Positions 8,671-17,104 of a stretch of DNA of 64,000 bases are shown here, in pieces. Below the pieces are notes generated by a model. It saw nothing but the letters and a program-made list of their open reading frames with translations. It was not told where the DNA came from and ran no database searches. This DNA is from Erythrobacter sp. GTDB taxonomy: Bacteria; Pseudomonadota; Alphaproteobacteria; Sphingomonadales; Sphingomonadaceae. Each line of letters begins with the position of its first letter. The stretch's first letter is position 1. Both the position numbers and the translations under genes were made by a program. The DNA is taken from contig JAACTB010000007.1 of assembly GCA_009993605.1 (NCBI GenBank), forward strand, positions 558,001 through 622,000, written 5' to 3'.

Positions 8671-10344
8671 GTGTCCGCCCAATACGCCTATGTCATGAAG
8701 AACATGACCAAGACCTTCCCCGGTGCCCAGAAGCCGGTGCTGTCGAACATCAACCTGCAATTCTACCAAGGCGCCAAGATCGGCATCGTCGGCCCCAACG
8801 GCGCCGGTAAATCGACGCTGATCAAGATCATGGCCGGCATCGACAAGGATTATACCGGCGAAGCCTGGGCGGGCGAGAACATCACCGTCGGCTATCTCGA
8901 ACAGGAGCCGGAACTCGACGAGAGCAAGACCGTGCTCGAAAACGTCAAGGACGGCGCGCGTGACATCGCCGACATGGTCGAACGCTTCAACCAGATCGGC
9001 ATGGAAATGGGCGAGGAAGACGCCGATTTCGACGCGCTGAGCACCGAAATGTCCGACCTTCAGGACAAGATCGACGCGGTCGATGGCTGGACGCTCGACA
9101 ACCAGCTCGAAGTCGCGATGGAAGCGCTCCGCTGCCCTCCCGGCGACTGGCCCGTGACCGACCTTTCGGGTGGCGAGAAGCGCCGCGTCGCGCTCACCCG
9201 CCTGCTGATCCAGAAGCCGTCGATCCTGCTGCTGGACGAGCCGACCAACCACCTCGACGCCGAAAGCGTCCAGTGGCTGGAAAACCACCTCAAGGAATAT
9301 GCCGGTGCGGTGCTGATGATCACCCACGACCGCTACTTCCTCGACAATGTGGTGGGCTGGATCCTCGAACTCGATCGCGGATCGTATTACCCTTACGAGG
9401 GCAATTATTCGACGTATCTCGAAAAGAAAGCCAAGCGCCTCGAACAGGAAAGCCGCGAGGAATCGGGCCGATCGAAGGCGCTCAGCCGCGAACTCGAATG
9501 GATCCGGCAGACGCCGAGCGCGCGCCAGACCAAGTCCAAGGCGCGTATCCGCAAGTTCGAGGAATTGCAGGAGAGCCAGAACGATAGGAAGCCCGGCAAG
9601 GCGCAGATCGTTATCCAGGTGCCCGAACGTCTGGGCGGCAAGGTGATCGAAGCGAACAACATCTCGAAAGCCTATGGCGACAAGCTGTTGTTCGAAAACC
9701 TCTCCTTCATGTTGCCGCCGGGCGGCATCGTCGGGGTGATCGGCCCCAACGGCGCTGGCAAGTCCACGCTGTTCAAGATCCTGACCGGGAAGGAAGAACC
9801 CGATAGCGGCACGGTCGAAATCGGTTCGACCGTCCATCTCGGCTATGTCGACCAGAGCCGCGACCACCTGAACCCCTCGAACAACGTCTGGGAGGAGATC
9901 TCGGACGGGCTCGATTACATGAAGGTAAACGGCCACGACACCAGCACCCGCGCCTATGTCGGGGCGTTCAACTTCAAGGGCCAGGACCAGCAGAAGAACG
10001 TCGGCAAGCTTTCGGGCGGTGAGCGCAACCGCGTCCACATGGCCAAGATGCTGAAGGAAGGCGGCAACGTCCTGCTGCTGGACGAGCCGACCAACGATCT
10101 CGATGTCGAAACCTTGGGCGCTCTCGAGGAAGCGATCGAGAACTTCGCCGGCTGCGCCGTGGTCATTTCGCACGACCGCTTCTTCTTAGACCGTCTCGCA
10201 ACCCACATCCTCGCCTTCGAAGGCGACAGCCACGTCGAATGGTTCGAAGGCAATTTCGAAGCCTATGAGGAAGACAAGCGCCGCCGCCTCGGCGATGCGG
10301 CGGATCGGCCCACGCGCCTCGCTTACAAGAAGCTGACGCGCTGA
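8671..10344 (+). CDS. ettA: Energy-dependent translational throttle protein EttA (ABC-F ATPase)
   Basis: Cytosolic ABC-F protein that binds the ribosomal E site and gates entry into elongation according to ATP/ADP. It has two ABC domains: the first Walker A is GPNGAGKS (41-48) with signature LSGGEKRR and Walker B LLLDEPTNHLD. The second is GPNGAGKS with signature LSGGERNR and LLLDEPTNDLD. The long helical linker (about 240-310, rich in Glu/Lys/Arg) corresponds to the P-site tRNA-interaction motif. The 557 aa length is exactly typical of EttA and there are no membrane segments. It is likely monocistronic, with a strong hairpin directly after the stop. Confidence 0.96.
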   Translation: MSAQYAYVMKNMTKTFPGAQKPVLSNINLQFYQGAKIGIVGPNGAGKSTLIKIMAGIDKDYTGEAWAGENITVGYLEQEPELDESKTVLENVKDGARDIADMVERFNQIGMEMGEEDADFDALSTEMSDLQDKIDAVDGWTLDNQLEVAMEALRCPPGDWPVTDLSGGEKRRVALTRLLIQKPSILLLDEPTNHLDAESVQWLENHLKEYAGAVLMITHDRYFLDNVVGWILELDRGSYYPYEGNYSTYLEKKAKRLEQESREESGRSKALSRELEWIRQTPSARQTKSKARIRKFEELQESQNDRKPGKAQIVIQVPERLGGKVIEANNISKAYGDKLLFENLSFMLPPGGIVGVIGPNGAGKSTLFKILTGKEEPDSGTVEIGSTVHLGYVDQSRDHLNPSNNVWEEISDGLDYMKVNGHDTSTRAYVGAFNFKGQDQQKNVGKLSGGERNRVHMAKMLKEGGNVLLLDEPTNDLDVETLGALEEAIENFAGCAVVISHDRFFLDRLATHILAFEGDSHVEWFEGNFEAYEEDKRRRLGDAADRPTRLAYKKLTR

Positions 10345-10349
10345 GCCCT

Positions 10350-10385
10350 GGCGGGGAGAGTCCGCTTCGTTTGACTCTCCCCGCC
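10350..10385 (+). terminator. Strong hairpin after ettA
   Basis: A perfect 13-bp stem (GGCGGGGAGAGTC paired with GACTCTCCCCGCC) with a 10-base loop begins six bases after the ettA stop. No U-tract follows on either strand, so it may be a rho-assisted stop or an mRNA-stabilising hairpin rather than a classical intrinsic terminator. Confidence 0.5.
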
Positions 10386-10497
10386 CCGCTTCCCACATGG
10401 ATGTCGACGCGCTCGATACGCGGGCGCATTTCCCGACGGCGCAGTCGCGGGCCTCAGCGCCCCCGCGCCGCGAACACGAAATCCCAAAAGGATATCC

Positions 10498-10935
10498 ATG
10501 ACGACTCCCACAAACGGCGACACCGTGACCATCGACTACGTCCTCAAGCGGGGCGACGGCGAACCGGTCGGCACCACCGCGCAGAGCGGGCCGCAGGACG
10601 TTCAACTCGGCGCGGGGCAGATCTTCCCGCAGATCGAAGCGGCTCTCACCGATATGAAGGTGGGCGACGAGCAGAGCGTCTCGATCCCCTGCGACAGCGC
10701 CTTCGGCCAGCGGCAGGACGCGCTCGTAGTCGATATTCCGCGCGACAATCTTCCGCCAGAGCCCGCACCGCAGCCGGGAATGGCCTTGCAGGCGCAGTCG
10801 CCCGATGGCCAGCCGATGACGCTCTATGTCGTCGAGGTGGGTGAAACGGCCATCAAGGCAGACGGAAATCACCCGCTCGCGGGCGAGGACCTCACCTTCG
10901 ACATCACGCTGCGCGACATCAAGCAGGCTGCGTGA
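10498..10935 (+). CDS. FKBP-type peptidyl-prolyl cis-trans isomerase, SlyD-like
   Basis: Proline isomerase/chaperone of the SlyD branch of FKBPs. The N-terminal FKBP half (VTIDYVLKRGDGEPVGTT ... LGAGQIFPQIEAALTDMKVGD) surrounds an insert-in-flap region, and the C-terminal half carries the SlyD hallmark NHPLAGEDL with final strand LTFDITLRDIK. At 145 aa it lacks the long His/Cys-rich metal-binding tail of E. coli SlyD. No signal peptide is present, so it is cytosolic. An AAAGGA ribosome binding site lies 6 bases before the ATG. It follows ettA by 150 bases and probably has its own promoter. Confidence 0.9.
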   Translation: MTTPTNGDTVTIDYVLKRGDGEPVGTTAQSGPQDVQLGAGQIFPQIEAALTDMKVGDEQSVSIPCDSAFGQRQDALVVDIPRDNLPPEPAPQPGMALQAQSPDGQPMTLYVVEVGETAIKADGNHPLAGEDLTFDITLRDIKQAA

Positions 10936-10977
10936 AGCTTGGGCGGCGGGCAGGATTGTCCGCCGCCTATCAGTATC

Positions 10978-11547
10978 TCAGGGCGCCACCCAGCGGCCTT
11001 CGCCGTGCAGGAATTGCGCACGCACATGGCCGTCGTTGGACAGGTAAAACCAGTCCGCTTCCTCAACCGTGACCAGCAGCACCGCGAAATTCTCGCGCGC
11101 TGGCTCCAAGTCCTCATCGCTGGGTTCCACCCCTTCGAACCGCTCGGGTAGCCCGCTCGTCGGCTCGTCCGACACGGCACCCGGTCCCTCGCCTAGATAG
11201 CAGCGCCGAGCAAAATTGCTCGCTTCCTCCCATGCGGCGTCCGCAATGGGGCCTTGGCGCTCGATCCGTCCGGTGCCCCGGCAGCGGATTTGTATCTTCG
11301 CTTCGGCATCGTAGAACAGCACCCCGACCGGCGCGCTCTCGCCAATCACCGCAACTTTGGGAGCGCGGGAATCGGTGTGGAAGCGCAAGGTCCAGCCATC
11401 CTCGTCGAAAGCGCGCAGAACCATGACCCGCGCGTCGGCGTCGGCGGTGGCGACAACAGGGCAATGAAAGGCCGATTTCCGATCGCTGGCCCCGCGCGTT
11501 AGCCGCTGAGCGATATCGTTTCTGACGGCATCGAGTGTTTCGAACAT
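10978..11547 (-). CDS. Pyridoxamine 5'-phosphate oxidase-family FMN-binding protein
   Basis: Flavin-binding split-barrel protein. Family features visible are AFHCPVVATADADARVMVLRAFDEDG, then LRFHTDSRAPKVAVI (the TD-x-R-S/A-x-K FMN-phosphate loop of PNPOx), VGVLFYDAEAKIQIRCRGTGRIE, and a C-terminal WVAP in place of the RL-x-P end of true PdxH. The last point and the variable second half (residues about 120-170) argue for a general PNPOx-like flavoprotein rather than PdxH itself. The start at 11547 (MFETLDAVRNDIAQRL) was preferred over 11583 because the 12 upstream codons are not family-like. Length is 189 aa. The reaction is unknown. Confidence 0.85.
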   Translation of the reverse strand: MFETLDAVRNDIAQRLTRGASDRKSAFHCPVVATADADARVMVLRAFDEDGWTLRFHTDSRAPKVAVIGESAPVGVLFYDAEAKIQIRCRGTGRIERQGPIADAAWEEASNFARRCYLGEGPGAVSDEPTSGLPERFEGVEPSDEDLEPARENFAVLLVTVEEADWFYLSNDGHVRAQFLHGEGRWVAP

Positions 11548-11745
11548 GCGACAGGTGAGACAGTGTCCGGACCATGCTGTCAATCGCCCGGTTGTTCATA
11601 AATTCGCGCTATAATATTAACGCGAGGCGTTGCACTCGGTTCAGTTTCGCGTCATGGCCGAACGGATATCGAACCTTACATCGCATCGGCGATTATCGAG
11701 GCCGCAATGGTGGGGCGGCTTTCCACGGGGAAGGATTTTAGCTCC

Positions 11746-12789
11746 ATGACGAATATTCTTATGAAAGGCAGCGCCCTGGGGGCCCTGGCGGCTGCGCTTG
11801 TCTTGTCGGCCGTCCCGGCCTCGGCAGCACCTGCCGTCGATTTCGACGCGCCCATGGTGGCGATCGATACCGGCCTATCTGCGCAAAGCGCCGAACTGGC
11901 ACAGGATCGCGATCAGTATCAGCGTGGTCGCGGCGAACGTGGGCAGCGCCGTCAGGTGCTGCGCGAACGTGCTGCGCCCGATGCCGCCGTCGCACCGGCC
12001 CGCGCCCAGCGCGCGCAGGAGGCACGCCGCGCCGAAAGGCCGGAACGCGCGCAACGTCCCGACCGCTCGGGCCAACGCGACGCGCGGGACGGCAATGTCT
12101 TCCGCCGCGCCAACGAGGCGCTTCGCGAACAGGCCCGCGCCGATGCGGCCCGTCGCGACGCACGCCAGGATGCGCGCGACCAGCGCGGGTCTTATGGCGG
12201 CAATTGGCGCGAGCGGCGTGAGGACGTGCGCGAGCGCCGGCAGGATCGCCGCGAGAATTGGCGCGAGCGCCAGCAGGACCGCCGTGAGGATCTGCGCGAT
12301 CGGCAGCGGGATCGCCGCGACGCTTATCGGGACCAGCGGAACTGGCGCGACCAGCGCGATCAGAGCCGGTATCGCGACCAGCGAAGCTGGGACCAGAGCC
12401 GCTATCGCGACCAGCGTCAGGCCTATCGCAATGGCTATGGGCGCTATTACGACGGCCGCCGTTGGAACGATTACCGCGTCTGGAACCGTAACGACTGGCG
12501 CCGGAACCAGCGCTACGACTGGCACCGGTATCGCGCCAGCAATCGCAGCCTGTTCAATATCGGCCGCTATTATTCGCCCTACCGCGACCATCGCTACAGC
12601 CGGATTTCGATCGGCTTCACTTTGGGAAGCGGTTTCTATTCCAACCGCTATTACATCAACGATCCGTGGCGCTATCGCCTGCCGGAAGTCTACGGGCCCT
12701 ATCGTTGGGTGCGCTATTACGACGACGTCCTGCTGGTCGATATCTACAGCGGCGAGGTGGTCGACGTGATCTACGACTTCTTCTGGTAG
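11746..12789 (+). CDS. RcnB-family periplasmic protein with a long Arg/Asp-rich low-complexity region
   Basis: Exported protein with a signal peptide (MTNILMKGSALGALAAALVLSAVPASA) followed by about 190 residues extremely rich in Arg, Asp, Gln, Glu and Trp. This region is built of short repeats (NWRER, RRQDRR, DQSRYRDQRSW). The C-terminal 60 residues match the RcnB family signature: YRWVRYYDDVLLVDIYSGEVVDVIYDFFW shows the LLVDI...GEVV..I block near 320-345. E. coli RcnB is a small periplasmic protein linked to Ni/Co homeostasis. At 347 aa this one is about three times that size, so metal function is inference only. An AAGGA ribosome site precedes ATG 11746, and a terminator follows. Confidence 0.82.
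   Translation: MTNILMKGSALGALAAALVLSAVPASAAPAVDFDAPMVAIDTGLSAQSAELAQDRDQYQRGRGERGQRRQVLRERAAPDAAVAPARAQRAQEARRAERPERAQRPDRSGQRDARDGNVFRRANEALREQARADAARRDARQDARDQRGSYGGNWRERREDVRERRQDRRENWRERQQDRREDLRDRQRDRRDAYRDQRNWRDQRDQSRYRDQRSWDQSRYRDQRQAYRNGYGRYYDGRRWNDYRVWNRNDWRRNQRYDWHRYRASNRSLFNIGRYYSPYRDHRYSRISIGFTLGSGFYSNRYYINDPWRYRLPEVYGPYRWVRYYDDVLLVDIYSGEVVDVIYDFFW
12361..12416 (+). repeat. 33-bp direct repeat inside the RcnB-like gene
   Basis: Two 23-base units, CAGAGCCGGTATCGCGACCA... at 12361-12383 and a copy with one base changed at 12394-12416, are offset by 33 bases (11 codons). They encode DQSRYRDQRSW followed by DQSRYRDQRQA. This is in-frame repeat expansion of the Arg-rich region. Confidence 0.75.
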
Positions 12790-12837
12790 TCGTATCTCCA
12801 ATCTCCGGCGGCTTTGAGAGTGGTCTGCCGGAGGACT

Positions 12838-12879
12838 GGCCCCTGCCCCGCGGATCACCGCGGGCCGGGGGCCTTTTTT
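12838..12879 (+). terminator. Rho-independent terminator of the RcnB-like gene
   Basis: A GC-rich inverted repeat (GGCCCCTGCCCCGCGG, loop ATCA, CCGCGGGCCGGGGGCC) is followed by six T residues on the + strand. It lies 48 bases after the stop codon at 12789. Confidence 0.88.
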
Positions 12880-12887
12880 GTGTCCCG

Positions 12888-13439
12888 CTAGACCTTTCCG
12901 AAAGGCAGCATACGGAAGATGCCGCCATTCTTGTCGAAGAAGGTGTGCTTCAGCGCGCCGAGGATATGTAGGCCGATCAGATAGATGAAGATCGATCCAC
13001 CCGTGGCGTGGGCCGAGAAAAGCGCGCCGCCCAGCGCATCGTTCTCCCCGATCGGCAGCGGCGGGATGGTGAACAGGCCGAACATGTCGATCTCGCGTCC
13101 GGTGAGCGAATTGGCGATCCATGCGCCCAGCGGCAGGGCGATCAGCAGCACGTAGAAGATGACGTGCACCGTGCGCGCCAAAACCTTTTCCCACTGGGCG
13201 AGATCCGATGGCAAGGGCGGGACCGGGTGGGTCCAGCGCCAGGCGAGCCGCCCTAAGGTCAGGGCCAAAATCAGAATACCCAGCGCCTTGTGATTGGCGA
13301 AAATGGCGCCCCTTTCGGCACCGTCAGCGTGATGCGCGGCCTCCGCGATCCGCCAGTTCACGATGACGGCGACGGCGATGGTCCAGTGGAAGATCATGGC
13401 GCCGACGGAATATCGGCGGTTGGCATTGGTGTTCGGCAT
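12888..13439 (-). CDS. Cytochrome b561-type di-heme membrane protein
   Basis: Inner-membrane b-type cytochrome passing electrons between a periplasmic donor and quinone or superoxide. It has four transmembrane helices in 183 aa: GAMIFHWTIAVAVIVNW (heme His in FHW), NHKALGILILALTLGRLAWR, VHVIFYVLLIALPLGAWIA and the last helix HATGGSIFIYLIGLHILGALKH with two His. This is the YodB/CybB arrangement. GGAGAGG lies 3 bases before the ATG at 13439, which fixes the start. The frame is open to 13544, but that extension is leader. It is divergent from the 2OG oxygenase gene. Confidence 0.93.
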   Translation of the reverse strand: MPNTNANRRYSVGAMIFHWTIAVAVIVNWRIAEAAHHADGAERGAIFANHKALGILILALTLGRLAWRWTHPVPPLPSDLAQWEKVLARTVHVIFYVLLIALPLGAWIANSLTGREIDMFGLFTIPPLPIGENDALGGALFSAHATGGSIFIYLIGLHILGALKHTFFDKNGGIFRMLPFGKV

Positions 13440-13542
13440 GGACCTCTCCTGCGGGCCGGTGCGGCAATCGAGGATTAACGCCCCTCCCACCCACCGCAAG
13501 GGATGTCTTGCGGCTGGCAGGGTGTTTGCTACATCTTCGGGC

Positions 13543-14232
13543 ATGGCCTCCAGCGCGCATTACGACACGTCATCCCTGCCCAACCCGGATCGCGCCGCGC
13601 TCAAACGCGTCGGCGCGCAGGTTCGCGAGCGGCTGGCGCAGGACACCGGCATCTATCGCTTCCCGACCGAGGAGGCCGAGATTTTCGCGCTCGGCGGATT
13701 TCTGTCACCATCCGAATGTGAGCGGTTGATCGCCATGATCGATGCGATTGCGAGGCCCAGCCAGCTGCACGATCAGGACTATGCCAAGGGGTTTCGCACG
13801 TCCTATTCGGGCGATCTCGACCCAACCCACGCTTTCGTCAAAAGCGTCTCGCGCCGGATCGACGATCTGCTGGGAATCGATCCACGCTTCGGGGAATCGA
13901 TCCAGGGGCAGCGCTATCTTCCCGGCCAGGAATTCAAGCCGCATAACGACTGGTTCTATACCGACCAGCCTTACTGGAAGCTTGAAAACGAGCGCGGGGG
14001 CCAGCGCAGTTGGACTGCCATGGCCTTTCTCAACAAGGTGGAGGAAGGCGGGCATACCTTCTTCCCCGAGATCGAAGCGGCGATCGAACCCGAACCCGGC
14101 GTTCTGCTGATCTGGAACAACGCGCTACCCGACGGGACGCCCAACGAGGCGACGCTTCACGCGGGAACGCCGGTGGTGAAAGGGCAGAAATACGTGCTGA
14201 CCAAGTGGTACCGCACGCGCGATTGGAGCTGA
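13543..14232 (+). CDS. 2-oxoglutarate/Fe(II)-dependent oxygenase, prolyl 4-hydroxylase type
   Basis: Putative hydroxylase of the P4Hc family. The double-stranded beta-helix core is visible. IQGQRYLPGQEFKPHNDWF supplies the first iron ligands His-x-Asp (HND), and NEATLHAGTPVVKGQKYVLTKWYR supplies the distal His and the Lys/Arg that holds 2-oxoglutarate. The N-terminal 60 residues are helical. Length is 229 aa with no signal peptide, so it is cytosolic; the target could be a protein or small molecule. The start at 13543 was chosen because the upstream in-frame codons overlap the divergent cytochrome gene. It converges on the LOV kinase gene 29 bases away. Confidence 0.9.
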   Translation: MASSAHYDTSSLPNPDRAALKRVGAQVRERLAQDTGIYRFPTEEAEIFALGGFLSPSECERLIAMIDAIARPSQLHDQDYAKGFRTSYSGDLDPTHAFVKSVSRRIDDLLGIDPRFGESIQGQRYLPGQEFKPHNDWFYTDQPYWKLENERGGQRSWTAMAFLNKVEEGGHTFFPEIEAAIEPEPGVLLIWNNALPDGTPNEATLHAGTPVVKGQKYVLTKWYRTRDWS

Positions 14233-14260
14233 CGGGACCCGCCTCAGGGCTGTTTCCGGC

Positions 14261-15334
14261 TTAGTTCTGCACCTTGCGCGGCACGCGGATCGTCGCGCGC
14301 AAGCCGTCGGGTTCCAGCCGGCTGTCCACCGTTCCTCCGATGCCGCCGATCACGCCCTGCATCAACCGCGTTCCGGTGCCCTTGCTGATCGCATCCCGGC
14401 CCCCATCGGACAGGCCGATGGCTTGGCCCAGCCGCTCGATCCAGTGGACCACCATGAAATCGTCCTCGACCTCCCAGTCGATATGGACCCGCCCGTCGCT
14501 GCGGGACAATGCGCCGTATTTGATGGCGTTGGTCGCCAGCTCGTGCAGGCTGAGGCCGAGCGGAGTGACGTGCTTGCGCGGCAATTGGAACGAGTCGCCG
14601 ACGATGTCGATCCGATCGGCATTGGAGTTGCGATAGGGCTTCATCACCGCCTCCACCAATGTCCGCAGGTCGGAGGAATCGCTTTCCAGCCCCGAAGCTG
14701 ACAGGGACACCCGATGGGCGGCCGCAAGCGCTTCGATACGGCGCTGGACCTTCTCCGACAGGTCCTCGACCTCTTCCGCGCCCCGGGCGGACAGGCGCAC
14801 GATCGCGGTCAGAACGGCAAACAGATTGTCGGTGCGATGGCGCAATTCATCCGCCACCCGGTCGTTTTCCACGATCGTATCGCGCGCGGCCAGCAGCTCG
14901 CTGACATCCCATTGCGACCCGAAGAAATATTCGAGCTCGCCCTCGGCATTGTAGATCGGTCCGACATGAACCGCGTTCCAGAAGGATGTGCCATCCTTGC
15001 GGTAGTTCAGGATGTCGACCACGGTGTAGACGCGCTCTTCGACCGCGCTGCGCAGGCGCGCCACGGCTGAGGGCGCTGTCTTCTCGCCTTGGAGAAAACG
15101 GCAATTGCGCCCGATGATCTCGTCGATTGGATAGCCCGTGAGTTCGACGAAGGCGTCGTTGCAATAGACGATGGGGCAATCGGGCTGATGGGGATCGGAA
15201 ATGCACTGCGCCATCCGGGTCTGCGCGGTGGTTTGCAGGAACAATTGATCGGCGGTGAGACGCAGCGAGGAGAGACGCGAGGAGTGCCCCGCATCGCCTT
15301 TATTCCCGCCTGTTGCGTTTTCCATCTCCGCCAT
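14261..15334 (-). CDS. Blue-light LOV-domain sensor histidine kinase, HWE family
   Basis: Soluble photoreceptor kinase. Counting from the ATG at 15334, the LOV core contains GRNCRFLQG with the flavin-adduct cysteine Cys78, preceded by NDAFVELTGYPIDEIIG and followed by NYRKDGTSFWN and FFGSQWDVSE. The kinase part has the HWE/HisKA_2 box ELRHRTDNLFAVL (phospho-acceptor about His166), the N-box LHELATNAIKYGAL and the WIER element of the W-x-E motif, ending with GTRLMQGVIGGIGG. At 357 aa it has the size and domain order of the short LOV kinases known from Erythrobacter litoralis. ATG at 15373 would overlap lysK by 17 bases. The start at 15334 has GGGGAT 8 bases upstream. No response regulator is adjacent. 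Confidence 0.93.
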   Translation of the reverse strand: MAEMENATGGNKGDAGHSSRLSSLRLTADQLFLQTTAQTRMAQCISDPHQPDCPIVYCNDAFVELTGYPIDEIIGRNCRFLQGEKTAPSAVARLRSAVEERVYTVVDILNYRKDGTSFWNAVHVGPIYNAEGELEYFFGSQWDVSELLAARDTIVENDRVADELRHRTDNLFAVLTAIVRLSARGAEEVEDLSEKVQRRIEALAAAHRVSLSASGLESDSSDLRTLVEAVMKPYRNSNADRIDIVGDSFQLPRKHVTPLGLSLHELATNAIKYGALSRSDGRVHIDWEVEDDFMVVHWIERLGQAIGLSDGGRDAISKGTGTRLMQGVIGGIGGTVDSRLEPDGLRATIRVPRKVQN

Positions 15335-15356
15335 GTTGCGAATCCCCGCCCAGGGT

Positions 15357-16988
15357 TCAGTCCCCCAGTGCATCCTTTATCAAAGCCCGTGTATTGTCGA
15401 TCCCGTAAAGAGCCACGAAGCTACCCATACGCGGTCCCTGATCGCTGCCCAATAACGTTTGATATAGTGCCTTGAACCAATCGCGAAGGGATTCGAAGCC
15501 GAAGGCCTCTTCCTTGCCGATTTCGTAGATCGCGGTCTGGATGTCTTCGGCCGAAGTCCCGTCCTCGATCCCGGCCAGTTCCTGGTCGAGTCTTTGCAGA
15601 GCCGCCGCTTCGTTGTCTTCGGGTTTGCGGCGCTGGAGGGAGGGCGCGACGAAATCGCGGTTATAGGCCAGCGCCTTGTCCACCAGCGCATCGAGTTCGG
15701 GATGCGCCGAAGGATCGGGATCGGCGATGTAATTGCCGAGATACGACCACACCTGGTCACGATCCGCCTGAGCACCAAGGACACCGACGAGGTTCAACAG
15801 CAAGGCGTAAGTCACCGGCAGGCTGTCGCCCGCGCCCGGCGCTTCGGCACCGTCGAACCCGCCATTGGCGCGCGCCAGATGCCAGACCGGATTGCCGAGC
15901 TGCTTGTCGAAATCCTGTTCGGCCAGCCGCTCGCGGAACTGCCAGTAATCGTCCACCGCGCGCGGGATCACGCCGCCATGCAGCTGCTTCGCGCTCTTGG
16001 GATTGGGAAAGATATAGAAGCCAAGCGAGTCCTCGCTCCCATAGTCGAGCCACTGCTCGATCGTGAGGCCGTTGCCCTTGGATTTTGAAATCTTCTCGCC
16101 GTTCTCGTCCAGGAACAGCTCGTAGATCAGCCCCTCCGGCTTGCGCCCGCCGAGCACCTGCGCGATCTTGCCCGACTGGATGCCGGTATCGGTCAGGTCC
16201 TTGCCGTACATCTCGTAATCGACGCCCTGCGCCACCCAGCGCATGGCGAAATCGACCTTCCACTGAAGCTTGGCCATGCCGCCGAGCGCGGATTGTTCGA
16301 TCTCGCTCCCATCCTCGTCGGTGAAGCGGACAGTTCCGGCGTCGGCATCGACGACTTCGACGGGCACCTGCAAGACGCGGCCGGTCGCGGGGCTGATCGG
16401 CATGATCGGCGAGTAGGTCGCCGCGCGTTCGGCCCGCAAGGTCGGCAGCATGATGTCGAGAATCGCCTGGTTCTTGCGCAGGACCTCGCGCAGCGCATCG
16501 TCGAAGGCGCCCGAATTATAGCGATCGCTGGCCGAGACGAATTCGTAGTGGAAGCCGAACCGGTCGAGAAATTCGCGCAGCATCGCGTTATTGTGCGCGG
16601 CGAAGCTGTCGTGATCGGTCTCGAAAGGGTTCGGCACCCGGCTCAGCGGCAAATGCAGATTGTCCTGCAACAGCTGCTGATTGGGCACGTTGTCGGGGAC
16701 CTTGCGCAGCCCGTCCATATCGTCGCTGAAGGCAACCAGCCGCGTCTTGCCGTCTTCCGGCCTCGCGCCGATCAGCGCCTCGAACGCGCGGCGGACCAGC
16801 GTGGTGCGCAGCACTTCCTGAAACGTGCCGATATGCGGCAGACCGCTGGGGCCATAGCCGGTCTCGAACAAGACCGGCGACCCATCGGGTTTTGCACCGT
16901 CGGGATAGCGCTTCAGCAGCTTCTGCGCCTCCTGGAAGGGCCAGGCCTTGGAGGAACGGGCGGCGGTCATCAGGTCGGTCATGGTCAT
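15357..16988 (-). CDS. lysK: Lysyl-tRNA synthetase, class I
   Basis: Charges tRNA-Lys in the cytosol using the archaeal/alphaproteobacterial class I enzyme rather than the usual class II LysS. The HIGH-type motif is PSGLPHIGT (47-55) and the KMSKS-type motif is KISKSKG, within LFLDENGEKISKSKGNG near residue 285-300. Length is 543 aa, normal for class I LysRS. The start is MTMTDLMTAARSSKAWPFQEA at 16988; upstream in-frame codons to 17420 overlap the divergent helicase gene and are a shadow. The LOV kinase gene follows on the same strand 22 bases after the stop, so they may be cotranscribed. Confidence 0.96.
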   Translation of the reverse strand: MTMTDLMTAARSSKAWPFQEAQKLLKRYPDGAKPDGSPVLFETGYGPSGLPHIGTFQEVLRTTLVRRAFEALIGARPEDGKTRLVAFSDDMDGLRKVPDNVPNQQLLQDNLHLPLSRVPNPFETDHDSFAAHNNAMLREFLDRFGFHYEFVSASDRYNSGAFDDALREVLRKNQAILDIMLPTLRAERAATYSPIMPISPATGRVLQVPVEVVDADAGTVRFTDEDGSEIEQSALGGMAKLQWKVDFAMRWVAQGVDYEMYGKDLTDTGIQSGKIAQVLGGRKPEGLIYELFLDENGEKISKSKGNGLTIEQWLDYGSEDSLGFYIFPNPKSAKQLHGGVIPRAVDDYWQFRERLAEQDFDKQLGNPVWHLARANGGFDGAEAPGAGDSLPVTYALLLNLVGVLGAQADRDQVWSYLGNYIADPDPSAHPELDALVDKALAYNRDFVAPSLQRRKPEDNEAAALQRLDQELAGIEDGTSAEDIQTAIYEIGKEEAFGFESLRDWFKALYQTLLGSDQGPRMGSFVALYGIDNTRALIKDALGD

Positions 16989-17066
16989 CGCGCGCGCTTT
17001 TCCGTGAATTTCCGCCCTGTTGCAAGTGCGAACGACAATTGGCGACGCGGATCGCGGGCCAGTCTT

Positions 17067-17081
17067 GTTTACTTTTCGTTC
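17067..17081 (+). promoter_or_regulatory. Degenerate LexA/SOS-box-like element upstream of the XPD-like helicase
   Basis: GTTT-ACTTTTC-GTTC matches the alphaproteobacterial direct-repeat operator GTTC-N7-GTTC with one base changed in the first half. It lies 23 bases before the GTG start at 17105. One mismatch in eight fixed bases makes chance plausible. Confidence 0.3.
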
Positions 17082-17104
17082 CCGGCTTGGAATAGCACCT
17101 TTTC

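Noticed and set aside
8617-10173. 518-codon minus-strand open frame over ettA
   Set aside because: It mirrors the ettA codons and has no motif; a gene there would overlap the whole of a conserved ABC-F protein.
11875-13194. Hydrophobic minus-strand open frame over the Arg-rich RcnB-like gene
   Set aside because: Arg codons (CGx) read in antisense give Ala/Ile/Val-rich false membrane protein. The + strand carries a signal peptide, RcnB C-terminus and terminator.
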